Shown here one piece after another: positions 8,823 through 17,144 of a DNA stretch of 64,000 nucleotides. Source of the DNA: Flavobacterium sp. DG2-3 (GTDB lineage Bacteria > Bacteroidota > Bacteroidia > Flavobacteriales > Flavobacteriaceae); contig NZ_JAVAMB010000001.1 of NCBI RefSeq assembly GCF_030730925.1, positions 806,001 through 870,000 on the forward strand. Direction: 5' to 3'. The position numbers and the translations under genes are program-made. Positions within the stretch are counted from its first letter, which is position 1; each line of letters starts with the position of its first letter. Below the pieces are notes generated by a model. The model was not told where the DNA came from. It worked only from the letters and a program-made list of their open reading frames with translations, and ran no database searches.

Positions 8823-8850
8823 GGAAACTATTTTTTTGATTTTAGTTTCC
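8823..8850. promoter_or_regulatory. Operator 3, GGAAACT-N14-AGTTTCC, upstream of tetR
   Basis: GGAAACT (8823-8829) and AGTTTCC (8844-8850) repeat the half-sites and 14-base spacing of operators 1 and 2. It lies 34 bases before the TetR start and overlaps the promoter, as expected for autorepression. Confidence 0.7.
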
Positions 8851-8862
8851 AAAGTATATTTG
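8835..8862 (+). promoter_or_regulatory. Promoter of the TetR gene
   Basis: TTTG (8835-8838) is followed after 16 bases by TATATTTG (8855-8862), a perfect TAnnTTTG -7 element 22 bases before the start codon. The -33 spacing is shorter than usual, so that half is less certain. Operator 3 covers this promoter. Confidence 0.6.
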
Positions 8863-8884
8863 TAAGGCAATTCGAGAATTTAAA

Positions 8885-9484
8885 ATGAAAGAGAAGATAA
8901 TAGCAAAAGCAAGCGAATTGTTTTTAAAGCTTGGTTTTAAAAGTGTTACAATGGATGATATTGCAGGAGAAATGTGTATTTCGAAAAAAACGATTTACAA
9001 ATATTTCTGCAATAAGGAAGTTTTAATTGAAGAAAGCACTTCACTGGTTCATAGTCAAGTTCACGAGATTATGGACACCATTATAGCAAAGAATTATAAT
9101 GCAATTCATGAAAATTTTGAGATTAGAGAAATGTTTCGTGACATGTTTAAAAACAATATTGATACTTCTCCAATTTATCAGTTAAAAAAACATTATCCGG
9201 AGATTTATCAGAACATCTTATCGTACGAAATCGATCAGTGTACCCAGCTTTTTAGAGATAATATTGAAAAAGGAATTCGAGAAGGTCTTTATAGAAGTGA
9301 TTTAAACATAGAGATTTATGTTAAATTTTATTACACCTTGGTTTTTCATATAAACGAAAATACGGTTTCTGAAAGTGAAGCGCAAAGAATAGAATTAGAA
9401 GCCTTGGAATATCATACTCGTGCCATGGCAACTGAAAAAGGAGTAGAGGAATTAGAAAAGCAATTAAAAAAAATTAATAATTAA
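8885..9484 (+). CDS. TetR/AcrR family transcriptional regulator
   Basis: The 199-residue product has the N-terminal TetR helix-turn-helix (MDDIAGEMCISKKTIYKYF, about residues 24-42) and a variable helical ligand domain. It is probably a repressor responding to a hydrophobic compound. The gene lies directly upstream of a TolC-adaptor-RND efflux set, the classic arrangement for a local efflux regulator. Three identical GGAAACT-N14-AGTTTCC sites nearby, one over its own promoter, are the best candidate operators. Confidence 0.93.
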   Translation: MKEKIIAKASELFLKLGFKSVTMDDIAGEMCISKKTIYKYFCNKEVLIEESTSLVHSQVHEIMDTIIAKNYNAIHENFEIREMFRDMFKNNIDTSPIYQLKKHYPEIYQNILSYEIDQCTQLFRDNIEKGIREGLYRSDLNIEIYVKFYYTLVFHINENTVSESEAQRIELEALEYHTRAMATEKGVEELEKQLKKINN

Positions 9485-9496
9485 TTATCCAAATTG

Positions 9497-9537
9497 TCGT
9501 CATTTTACTGGGAGAGTTGTAAAAGATAAAATGACGA
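9497..9537 (+). promoter_or_regulatory. 11-bp inverted repeat in the leader of the efflux operon
   Basis: TCGTCATTTTA (9497-9507) and TAAAATGACGA (9527-9537) are perfect complements with a 19-base loop, between the tetR stop and the tolC-like start. There is no U-run after it, so it is not a standard terminator. It could be an operator or an mRNA leader hairpin. Confidence 0.45.
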
Positions 9538-9573
9538 TGCCATCTCAAATATTTAAATAAATAGTAACTACTT

Positions 9574-10908
9574 ATGAAAAGAATCTTTCTTATAGTTTTG
9601 TGTACAATAGGCTTGTCTGCCGTCGCACAAACCACTACTTTAACTCTGAAAGACGCAGTCAATTATGCGCTTCAAAATAAAGCGGATGCTAAAAAAGCAA
9701 AACTTCAGGTTGAAAATAGTGAGTATCAAATTCAAGAAGTGCGTTCGAGAGCTTTACCGCAAATTAGCGCAAACGGAAATCTGACTTATAATCCAGTAAT
9801 TCAAACCACAGTTATTGATGGAGCGGCTTTTGGTGCGCCAGGAACTACAATTCAAGCAGCTTTTGGTCAAAAATGGTCTTCAACTGCTGGACTTTCTTTA
9901 ACTCAGGCAATTTTTGATCAGTCTGTTTTTACAGGATTGAGAGCAGCAAAATCTACTCGCGAATTCTATCAAATCAATGATCAATTGACAGAAGAGCAAG
10001 TTATTGAGAGAGTTGCAAACAACTACTATTCTGTTTACGTGCAGCAAGAAAGACTTATTTTGTTAGATAGCAATTATGTAAATACTACAAAAGTTCGTGA
10101 TATCGTACAAGGGCAGTTTGATAATGGTCTGGCTAAAAAAATTGATTTAGATCGTATTATCGTGAAAATGTCTAATATAGACACAGAGCGTCAGCAGATT
10201 AAAAATCAAATTGAATTGCAGGAAAATGCATTGAAGTTCTATATGGGTATGCCAATTGAAACGCAAATCGTATTGCCAAAAGAAGAATTTGAAGTCGTTC
10301 CAGCAGCTTTAACAGAAGAGCCAAATATTGAAAACAGAACAGAATACTTATTATTGAAAAAACAAGAAGAATTGTTAGTATTCAATAAAAAAGCAGTTGA
10401 AGCAGGATATTATCCAACGCTTTCATTGTCTGCTGGCTACAATTATTTTGGGCAAGGTCCAGAAATGCCTTGGTTTGCAAAACCAGAAAAAGGAGTTTAC
10501 TGGTCAGATTTCTCTGCAGTTGCTTTAAACTTACACGTGCCAATCTTTACAGGTTTTGGAACTCGTGCTAAAGTGAGACAAGCAGATGTTCAAATCAGAG
10601 AACTTCAAGAAGATATTAAAGACACCAAGCTTTCTCTTGATTTAGATTATAGAAACGCAATGACTCAGATAAAAAACAATTTGGTTACTATTGAGAATCA
10701 GAGAGAAAACATGCGTTTAGCGGGTGAAATTCTAAGCAATACCAAAAACAATTACCTTCAAGGTTTAGCCTCTTTAACCGATTTGCTAGACGCAGAAAAT
10801 GCATCGCTTGAAGCTCAAAATAACTTTACAAGAGCAGTTTTAAATTATAAAATTGCCGAAATATCTCTAATCAAATCGAAAGGCGAACTAAAATCTCTTA
10901 CTAAATAA
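9574..10908 (+). CDS. TolC-family outer-membrane efflux protein
   Basis: This is the outer-membrane channel of a tripartite pump. The 444-residue product has a signal peptide (LIVLCTIGLSAVAQ) and two repeated OEP domains made of long helices with beta-strand segments (TLKDAVNYALQNKADAKKAK; FSAVALNLHVPIFTGFGTRA). It is the first gene of a tight set with the adaptor (12-base gap) and the RND permease. The regulator directly upstream probably controls all three. Confidence 0.93.
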   Translation: MKRIFLIVLCTIGLSAVAQTTTLTLKDAVNYALQNKADAKKAKLQVENSEYQIQEVRSRALPQISANGNLTYNPVIQTTVIDGAAFGAPGTTIQAAFGQKWSSTAGLSLTQAIFDQSVFTGLRAAKSTREFYQINDQLTEEQVIERVANNYYSVYVQQERLILLDSNYVNTTKVRDIVQGQFDNGLAKKIDLDRIIVKMSNIDTERQQIKNQIELQENALKFYMGMPIETQIVLPKEEFEVVPAALTEEPNIENRTEYLLLKKQEELLVFNKKAVEAGYYPTLSLSAGYNYFGQGPEMPWFAKPEKGVYWSDFSAVALNLHVPIFTGFGTRAKVRQADVQIRELQEDIKDTKLSLDLDYRNAMTQIKNNLVTIENQRENMRLAGEILSNTKNNYLQGLASLTDLLDAENASLEAQNNFTRAVLNYKIAEISLIKSKGELKSLTK

Positions 10909-10920
10909 CAAATTATTACA

Positions 10921-11988
10921 ATGAAGAAAATAATTATAACAATCGTAATCATAGTCGTGGCTTTTGTCGGGATTAACTACATTTTAAATAAAAACAAAGC
11001 AGAAAACGAAGGCAAAACTGCAATTGTGGCTGAAAAGAATGCAGCGGTTTCTGTAAAAGTAGCAACAGTAAAAACAGAAGATGTTAACTTAGGTTTTACT
11101 GCAAACGGAAACTTTGCACCGATTCAGGAATTGACTTTCTCTGCTGAGAAATCTGGAAAAGTAATTAGTGTTTTAGTTAAAGAAGGGGACTATGTAAAAG
11201 TAGGACAAACTCTTTTAACAGTAAGAGGTGACGTTATCAACGTAAACGCTCAAGCAGCTGAAGCAGCGTATCAAAATGCAAAATCGGATTATGCTAGATA
11301 TGAAAATGCTTTTAAAACTGGCGGTGTTACAAAACAGCAATTAGATCAGGCAAAATTGGCTTTGACAAATGCTCAATCTAATTACACTCAAGCAAAAATC
11401 AATGTTGGTGATACAAGAGTAAAAGCGCCAATTAACGGATACATCAATAAAAAATATATCGAACCAGGTTCTATTTTAGCTGGAATGCCTGCAACTGCTT
11501 TATTTGATATTGTAAATGTTTCTAAATTGAAATTGACAGTTACCGTAAACGAAAGCCAAGTGGCTAGTTTAAAATTAGGAAACCCTGTTGAAATTACTGC
11601 AAGTGTTTATCCTGATAAAACTTTCTCTGGTAAAATTACTTTTATCGCTGCAAAAGCAGATGCGTCTTTAAATTTCCCTGTTGAAATCGAAATTACAAAC
11701 AATGCTAACAACGACCTAAAAGCAGGTATGTACGGAACGGCAAACTTTGGTGCTAAAAACCAAAAACAAAACTTAAAAGTGGTTCCTAGAAATGCTTTTG
11801 TTGGAAGTGTAAGCAGCAACGAAATCTTTGTTGTAGAAAACAATGTTGCTAAATTGAAAAAAGTTGTTGCTGGAAGAATTTTAGGAGATAAAGTTGAAAT
11901 TATCAACGGTTTGAATGACGGAGAAGTTGTAATCATTACAGGACAAATCAACTTACAAGACGGAAATAAAGTAGAAATTATTAAGTAA
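10921..11988 (+). CDS. RND efflux periplasmic adaptor (HlyD/MFP family)
   Basis: The 355-residue product links the inner-membrane permease to the TolC channel. It has an N-terminal membrane anchor (IIITIVIIVVAFVGINYIL), a split lipoyl-like domain (ISVLVKEGDYVKVGQTLLTV ... GDTRVKAPINGYINKKYIEPG) around a helical hairpin, then beta-barrel and membrane-proximal domains. There is no lipobox cysteine, so it is anchored by the transmembrane segment. It sits between the tolC-like and permease genes. Confidence 0.94.
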   Translation: MKKIIITIVIIVVAFVGINYILNKNKAENEGKTAIVAEKNAAVSVKVATVKTEDVNLGFTANGNFAPIQELTFSAEKSGKVISVLVKEGDYVKVGQTLLTVRGDVINVNAQAAEAAYQNAKSDYARYENAFKTGGVTKQQLDQAKLALTNAQSNYTQAKINVGDTRVKAPINGYINKKYIEPGSILAGMPATALFDIVNVSKLKLTVTVNESQVASLKLGNPVEITASVYPDKTFSGKITFIAAKADASLNFPVEIEITNNANNDLKAGMYGTANFGAKNQKQNLKVVPRNAFVGSVSSNEIFVVENNVAKLKKVVAGRILGDKVEIINGLNDGEVVIITGQINLQDGNKVEIIK

Positions 11989-12016
11989 TAGTTAATTAGT
12001 TATTAGTACAAAGTAC

Positions 12017-12075
12017 CTAGTCCTTAGAATTAGCCAAAAACTAACCGCTAAGGGACTAAAAACTAAGGACTTAAT
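12017..12075. repeat. CTAAG-type inverted repeat in the adaptor-permease spacer
   Basis: The spacer contains TAGTCCTTAG and, about 40 bases later, CTAAGGACTT, an inverted pair in otherwise low-complexity sequence of the CTAAG/CTTAG family. It could form a weak hairpin between the adaptor and permease cistrons, but no U-run follows. Confidence 0.5.
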
Positions 12076-12090
12076 AAAATAAAAAAATAT

Positions 12091-15000
12091 ATGAAATTAG
12101 CCGAAATATCCATTAAACGTCCGTCGTTGGTAATTGTATTGTTTACAATTCTGACATTAGGTGGATTGTTCAGTTACAGCCAATTGGGCTACGAGCTGAT
12201 CCCAAAATTCGAAACCAACGTAATTACGGTTTCAACTGTATATCCTGGAGCTTCTCCGAGTGAGGTTGAAAACACGGTTACTAAGAAAATTGAGGACGCG
12301 ATTGCTTCCTTAGAAAATATCAAGAAAATCGATTCGAAATCTTACGAATCACTTTCTGTAGTATCGATCACATTACTTTCTACTGCCAATGTAGATATTT
12401 CGATGAACGATGCGCAACGTAAAATTAATGCGATTTTAAGCGATCTTCCAGACGATGCAGATCCGCCGTCTTTGACTAAATTCTCTTTGAGTGATTTACC
12501 AATTATGACGCTTGGTGCGAATGGAAAAATGGACGAAGCAGCGTTTTATGATTTGATAGATAAAAAGATTGCTCCAGTTTTATCTCGTGTGCAAGGTGTG
12601 GCACAGGTAAACATTATCGGTGGTCAAGAGCGTGAGATTCAAGTAAACTTGGATGCTGTTAAAATGCAAGGTTACGGACTTTCTGTTCCGCAAGTACAGC
12701 AGACTATTTTGACATCAAACTTGGATTTCCCAACAGGAAATATTCAAACTAGAAATCAAAAAATCTTAATCCGTTTAGCGGGTAAATATAAGAACGTTGA
12801 CGAATTAAGAAACTTAGTAGTTTCTTCTCAAAACGGAATTCAAATTCGTTTAGGAGATATTGCTGACGTTCAGGATACGCAAAAAATTGCGGAGAAAATT
12901 GCGCGTGTAGATCAGAAAAGTGCAATTGTACTTCAAATTGTAAAACAATCAGATGCGAATGCCGTTGCGGTAAGTGAGCAGTTGATTAAAACGATCAAAA
13001 CATTAGAGAACGATTACAAATCGGCTCAATTGAAATTAGAAGTGGCAAAAGACAGTACAGTCTTTACGCTTGAGGCAGCAGATTCTGTTGTACATGACTT
13101 GTTAATCGCGGTTATTCTGGTAGCATTTGTAATGTTGTTCTTCTTGCACAGTATTAGAAACTCGTTAATCGTAATGGTATCTATTCCAGCATCTTTGATT
13201 GCTACATTTATCGGAATCTATTTATTAGGTTACACGCTTAACTTAATGTCTTTACTTGGTTTATCTCTTGTTGTAGGTATTCTTGTGGATGACGCGATTG
13301 TGGTATTGGAGAATATTTACCGACACATGGAGATGGGTAAGAGCAGAATTCGTGCCTCTTATGATGGAACTGCCGAAATTGGAGCAACGGTAACTTCGAT
13401 TACATTGGTAATTGTGGTGGTGTTCTTGCCAATTGCAATGAGTACAGGATTGGTATCGAATATTATTACACAATTCTGTGTTACGGTAATTATTTCTACA
13501 ATGTTCTCTTTATTGGCTTCATTTACAATTATTCCATGGTTGTCTTCTCGTTTTGGAAAACTAGAGCATATTGAAGGCAAAAACCTTTTCGGAAAAATCA
13601 TTCTTGGATTTGAAAGCTACTTAACTCGTTTTACAAACTGGGTATCAAACTTACTAAACTGGTGTTTAGATCACTATATCAAAACAATGGTGGCTATCAT
13701 TGTAATGTTCTTTGGAACGATCTTCTGGTTAATGGGAGGTGGATACATTGGAGGAGAGTTCTTTGCATCATCTGATAGTGGGGAGTTCTTAGTACAAATC
13801 GAGATGCCGAAAGATGCTTCGTTAGAACAAACTAACTTTATGACGCAAAAAGCAGAAGCTTTCTTAAAAGGAGAAAAATACGTTTTCAGCCAGATTACAA
13901 CTGTAGGACAAACCAGTGAAGGTTTAGGAGCTGCTCAGGCAACGGCTTACAAAGCAGAGATCGACGTTAAAATGATCGAACAAAAAGATCGTACAGATGA
14001 CGCGAACGTGTATGCTGCAAAAGTAAAACGTAAACTGGAGAAAGTTTTGGTTGGAGCTAAAGTTAAAACAGTACCAGTAGGTATCTTAGGAACTGCTGAA
14101 GATGCAACTTTAGGTTTGATCGTAACAGGTCCAAACGTAGAAAGCGCTATGAAATTTGCAAAGATGGCAGAAGCTGAATTACGTACCATTCCTGGAACAA
14201 CAGAGATTAAATTAACAGTTGAGGACGGAAACCCTGAGATCAACGTTCAGGTGGATAGAGATAAAATGGCTGCTTTAGGATTAACACTTCAAACAGTTGG
14301 TTTAACCATGCAGACGGCTTATAGTGGTAACACAGACGGTAAATTTAGAGCTGGTGAATACGAATATGACATCAACATCAAATACAACGAATTTGATAGA
14401 AAAAACATCACAGACGTTAGTAACTTGATTTTCATAAACAATGCAGGTCAGCAGATTAAATTAAACCAATTTGCTACTATTACAGAAGGTTCTGGACCAA
14501 GTAAATTAGAGCGTAGAGATAAAACGGCTTCTGTAACCGTACAAGGTCAGAACGTTGGGGTGCCAGCAGGAACAATTGTACAGCAATGGCAGGAAAAACT
14601 GGATAAATTGCAAAAACCAACTGGAGTTAATTACATCTGGGGTGGTGACCAAGAGAACCAATCTGAAGGTTTTGGTACTTTAGGAATTGCATTATTAGCC
14701 GCTATTATCTTGGTTTATCTTGTAATGGTTGGTCTTTACGACAGTTTCGTTCACCCGTTTGTCGTATTATTTGCGATTCCGCTTTCGTTCATTGGAGTTT
14801 TATTTGCATTAGCTTTAACAAACAATACACTGAATATCTTTACCATCTTAGGGGTCATCATGTTGATTGGTCTGGTGTGTAAGAATGCGATCATGCTTGT
14901 CGATTATACCAATCAGCGAAGAGCTGCTGGTGAATCTATCAGAACAGCATTAATCCAAGCAAACCACGCGCGTTTACGTCCGATCTTGATGACAACAATT

Positions 15001-15267
15001 GCGATGGTATTCGGTATGTTCCCAATTGCATTAGCATCTGGAGCAGGAGCTGAGTGGAAAAACGGATTAGCATGGGTAATCATTGGAGGTTTGATTTCAT
15101 CATTATTCCTTACTTTGATTGTTGTACCAGTAATCTATGAAATTATGGAGAAAATTATCCGTAAGTTCTCTAAAGGAGAAAAAATCGATTATGAAGCTGA
15201 AATGCATGCCGATTACGAGCACACAGAATTAAGCGAAGATGGTTTTAATCCGAAACATACACATTAA
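12091..15267 (+). CDS. RND (AcrB/HAE1-like) efflux permease
   Basis: This proton-driven inner-membrane pump of 1058 residues has the usual length and topology: one N-terminal transmembrane helix, a large periplasmic loop, five or six helices, a second loop, and the remaining helices. The proton-relay motif GILVDDAIVVLENIYRH (TM4) has both Asp residues. The second-half helices with VGLYDSFVHPF and GLVCKNAIMLVDYTNQRRA are also present. It completes the pump encoded with the two preceding genes. The substrate range is not visible from sequence. Confidence 0.95.
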   Translation: MKLAEISIKRPSLVIVLFTILTLGGLFSYSQLGYELIPKFETNVITVSTVYPGASPSEVENTVTKKIEDAIASLENIKKIDSKSYESLSVVSITLLSTANVDISMNDAQRKINAILSDLPDDADPPSLTKFSLSDLPIMTLGANGKMDEAAFYDLIDKKIAPVLSRVQGVAQVNIIGGQEREIQVNLDAVKMQGYGLSVPQVQQTILTSNLDFPTGNIQTRNQKILIRLAGKYKNVDELRNLVVSSQNGIQIRLGDIADVQDTQKIAEKIARVDQKSAIVLQIVKQSDANAVAVSEQLIKTIKTLENDYKSAQLKLEVAKDSTVFTLEAADSVVHDLLIAVILVAFVMLFFLHSIRNSLIVMVSIPASLIATFIGIYLLGYTLNLMSLLGLSLVVGILVDDAIVVLENIYRHMEMGKSRIRASYDGTAEIGATVTSITLVIVVVFLPIAMSTGLVSNIITQFCVTVIISTMFSLLASFTIIPWLSSRFGKLEHIEGKNLFGKIILGFESYLTRFTNWVSNLLNWCLDHYIKTMVAIIVMFFGTIFWLMGGGYIGGEFFASSDSGEFLVQIEMPKDASLEQTNFMTQKAEAFLKGEKYVFSQITTVGQTSEGLGAAQATAYKAEIDVKMIEQKDRTDDANVYAAKVKRKLEKVLVGAKVKTVPVGILGTAEDATLGLIVTGPNVESAMKFAKMAEAELRTIPGTTEIKLTVEDGNPEINVQVDRDKMAALGLTLQTVGLTMQTAYSGNTDGKFRAGEYEYDINIKYNEFDRKNITDVSNLIFINNAGQQIKLNQFATITEGSGPSKLERRDKTASVTVQGQNVGVPAGTIVQQWQEKLDKLQKPTGVNYIWGGDQENQSEGFGTLGIALLAAIILVYLVMVGLYDSFVHPFVVLFAIPLSFIGVLFALALTNNTLNIFTILGVIMLIGLVCKNAIMLVDYTNQRRAAGESIRTALIQANHARLRPILMTTIAMVFGMFPIALASGAGAEWKNGLAWVIIGGLISSLFLTLIVVPVIYEIMEKIIRKFSKGEKIDYEAEMHADYEHTELSEDGFNPKHTH

Positions 15268-15317
15268 TAGTTTTAATTTTCAATAGAAATTTCGAACCCG
15301 AATTCGGAATTTCAAAC

Positions 15318-15356
15318 AAAAATCCCAGATTCCTTAAATTGGAATTTGGGATTTTT
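15318..15356 (+). terminator. Terminator after the RND operon
   Basis: AAAAATCCCA (15318-15327) pairs with TGGGATTTTT (15347-15356), with further partial pairing of ATTCC and GGAAT inside. It lies 50 bases past the permease stop and has a T-rich tail. Confidence 0.8.
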
Positions 15357-15388
15357 CGTTTATTTGTAATTCATTTTTAAAATGTATT

Positions 15389-16639
15389 ATGCTACAAAAA
15401 GATAAGTCTGCAGCGATTGGGTTTATTTTCATAACCATGTTAATAGACATTACAGGATGGGGAATTATTATTCCTGTAATTCCAAAATTAATCGAAGAAC
15501 TGATTCATGGAGACATCAGCGAAGCCGCAAAAATTGGCGGCTGGTTAACTTTCGCGTATGCGATAACTCAGTTTGTTTTTGCTCCCGTAATTGGAAATTT
15601 AAGCGATAAATTCGGAAGAAGGCCAATTATATTAATTTCCCTTTTCGGATTTTCTTTAGATTATATTTTATTAGCATTTTCGCCAACTATAATCTGGCTT
15701 TTTATAGGAAGAATTATTGCTGGAGTAACAGGCGCAAGTATCACAACAGCATCTGCGTATATTGCCGATGTAAGCACACCTGAAAATCGAGCTAAAAACT
15801 TTGGGTTAGTTGGAGCTGCTTTCGGATTAGGATTTATCATTGGACCTGTTATTGGCGGACTTTTAGGTCAATACGGATCAAGAGTTCCATTTTATGCTGC
15901 CGCAGTTTTATGTATGCTAAATTTCCTTTACGGATTTTTCATTTTACCAGAATCCCTTAAAAAAGAAAACAGAAGAGAGTTTGATTGGAAACGCGCCAAC
16001 CCAATCGGAGCAATTTTAGGATTGAGAAAATACCCAACATTAATCGGATTAATAGCCGCAATATTTCTGTTGTATGTAGGTTCGCATGCTGTACAAAGCA
16101 ATTGGAGTTTCTTCACCATCTATCAATTTAATTGGGACGAAAGAATGATCGGGATCTCATTAGGAATAATCGGTTTATTAGTAGGAGTGGTGCAAGGCGG
16201 ATTAGTTCGTTACATCAATCCTAAAATTGGAAATGAGAAAAGTATTTATATAGGTCTGGCCTTATACACAATCGGAATGTTGTTATTTGCTTTTGCAACA
16301 GAAAGCTGGATGATGTTCGTGTTTTTAATTCCGTACTGTCTGGGAGGAATTGCAGGACCCGCTTTGCAATCTGTTGTAGCAAGTAAAGTAGCACCAAGCG
16401 AACAAGGGGAAATCCAAGGAACTTTAACCAGTTTAATGAGTGCTTCTTCAATCATTGGGCCGCCTATGATGGCCAATACCTTTTACTTTTTCACTCACGA
16501 AGACGCGCCTTTCAAATTTGCAGGAGCACCTTTTATTTTGGGTGGGGTTTTAATGCTGTTGAGTACGGTTGTAGCTTATTTTTCGTTGAAAAAGCATTCG
16601 GTTTCAAAAACAGAAATTGTCGAACAAGAAATAGAATAA
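15389..16639 (+). CDS. MFS exporter of the TCR/Tet type
   Basis: The 416-residue, 12-helix transporter of the DHA1 drug-proton antiporter class shows the loop 2-3 motif GNLSDKFGRRPIILIS, the class motif near helix 5 (FGLGFIIGPVIGGLLG) and a first helix with DITGWGIIIPVIPKLI. These features are shared with TetA-type tetracycline exporters and their chromosomal homologues. The gene stands alone between two terminators, so it is probably a housekeeping or multidrug exporter. Resistance to a named drug should not be assumed. Confidence 0.88.
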   Translation: MLQKDKSAAIGFIFITMLIDITGWGIIIPVIPKLIEELIHGDISEAAKIGGWLTFAYAITQFVFAPVIGNLSDKFGRRPIILISLFGFSLDYILLAFSPTIIWLFIGRIIAGVTGASITTASAYIADVSTPENRAKNFGLVGAAFGLGFIIGPVIGGLLGQYGSRVPFYAAAVLCMLNFLYGFFILPESLKKENRREFDWKRANPIGAILGLRKYPTLIGLIAAIFLLYVGSHAVQSNWSFFTIYQFNWDERMIGISLGIIGLLVGVVQGGLVRYINPKIGNEKSIYIGLALYTIGMLLFAFATESWMMFVFLIPYCLGGIAGPALQSVVASKVAPSEQGEIQGTLTSLMSASSIIGPPMMANTFYFFTHEDAPFKFAGAPFILGGVLMLLSTVVAYFSLKKHSVSKTEIVEQEIE

Positions 16640-16643
16640 AAGT

Positions 16644-16669
16644 AAAAGCCTTCGATGAGAAGGCTTTTT
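16644..16669 (+). terminator. Terminator after the MFS gene
   Basis: AAAAGCCTTC (16644-16653) and GAAGGCTTTT (16659-16668) form a perfect 10-bp stem with a 5-base loop, immediately past the MFS stop codon. Confidence 0.88.
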
Positions 16670-16706
16670 ATTTGGAATTTGGATTTTAAAAAATTGGAAT
16701 TTCCTT

Positions 16707-17144
16707 TTATTTAAGATACACGTAATGGTTAAAATAATCAATAATCGCTTTTCCTTCCAATAAAACATCGGCGCCGATTATGCCATGAACAGGTTTAGCT
16801 TTAAAAGATTCTAAAGCTTCATTTACATGCGAAAGATCAAAAATAACGATACTGAAATTTTTGCTTTTCCAGCTTCCTAACTGCAGTTTGTTTTCAGACG
16901 AAATCTGTGTAGTCATTCCAGTTCCTCCAGCTCCAGAAGCTTTTGTTTTAGAGTTTTTTGCAGAAAGTTCAAAACGCTCAATCGACTCAAAACCCACACA
17001 AGTATTGGATGCGCCCGTATCTAAAATGAAAATTCCAGAAATGCCATTAATCTTAGCTTTAATCTGCAAATGCTGTGTTTTGGTAATTTTAAACTTTATT
17101 TTTTTGTACTTCTCTATTTTGAGAATTTTGTGAAGATTTTCCAT
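16707..17144 (-). CDS. Retropepsin-like aspartic protease
   Basis: The 145-residue product is a single-lobe aspartic protease that must dimerise to be active. The catalytic signature FILDTGASNTCVG has its Asp at about residue 42. The downstream hydrophobic-Gly motif HGIIGADVL (about residues 120-128) is also present. There is no signal peptide or membrane helix. Its start overlaps the last 31 bases of the CHAT gene, which argues for translational coupling. A substrate among the neighbouring envelope proteins is inference only. Confidence 0.85.
   Translation of the reverse strand: MENLHKILKIEKYKKIKFKITKTQHLQIKAKINGISGIFILDTGASNTCVGFESIERFELSAKNSKTKASGAGGTGMTTQISSENKLQLGSWKSKNFSIVIFDLSHVNEALESFKAKPVHGIIGADVLLEGKAIIDYFNHYVYLK

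Noticed and set aside
15389..16639. Calling the MFS exporter a tetracycline resistance gene
   Set aside because: The motifs are shared by many chromosomal drug/proton antiporters; no ribosomal-protection gene, TetR partner or mobile element is next to it.
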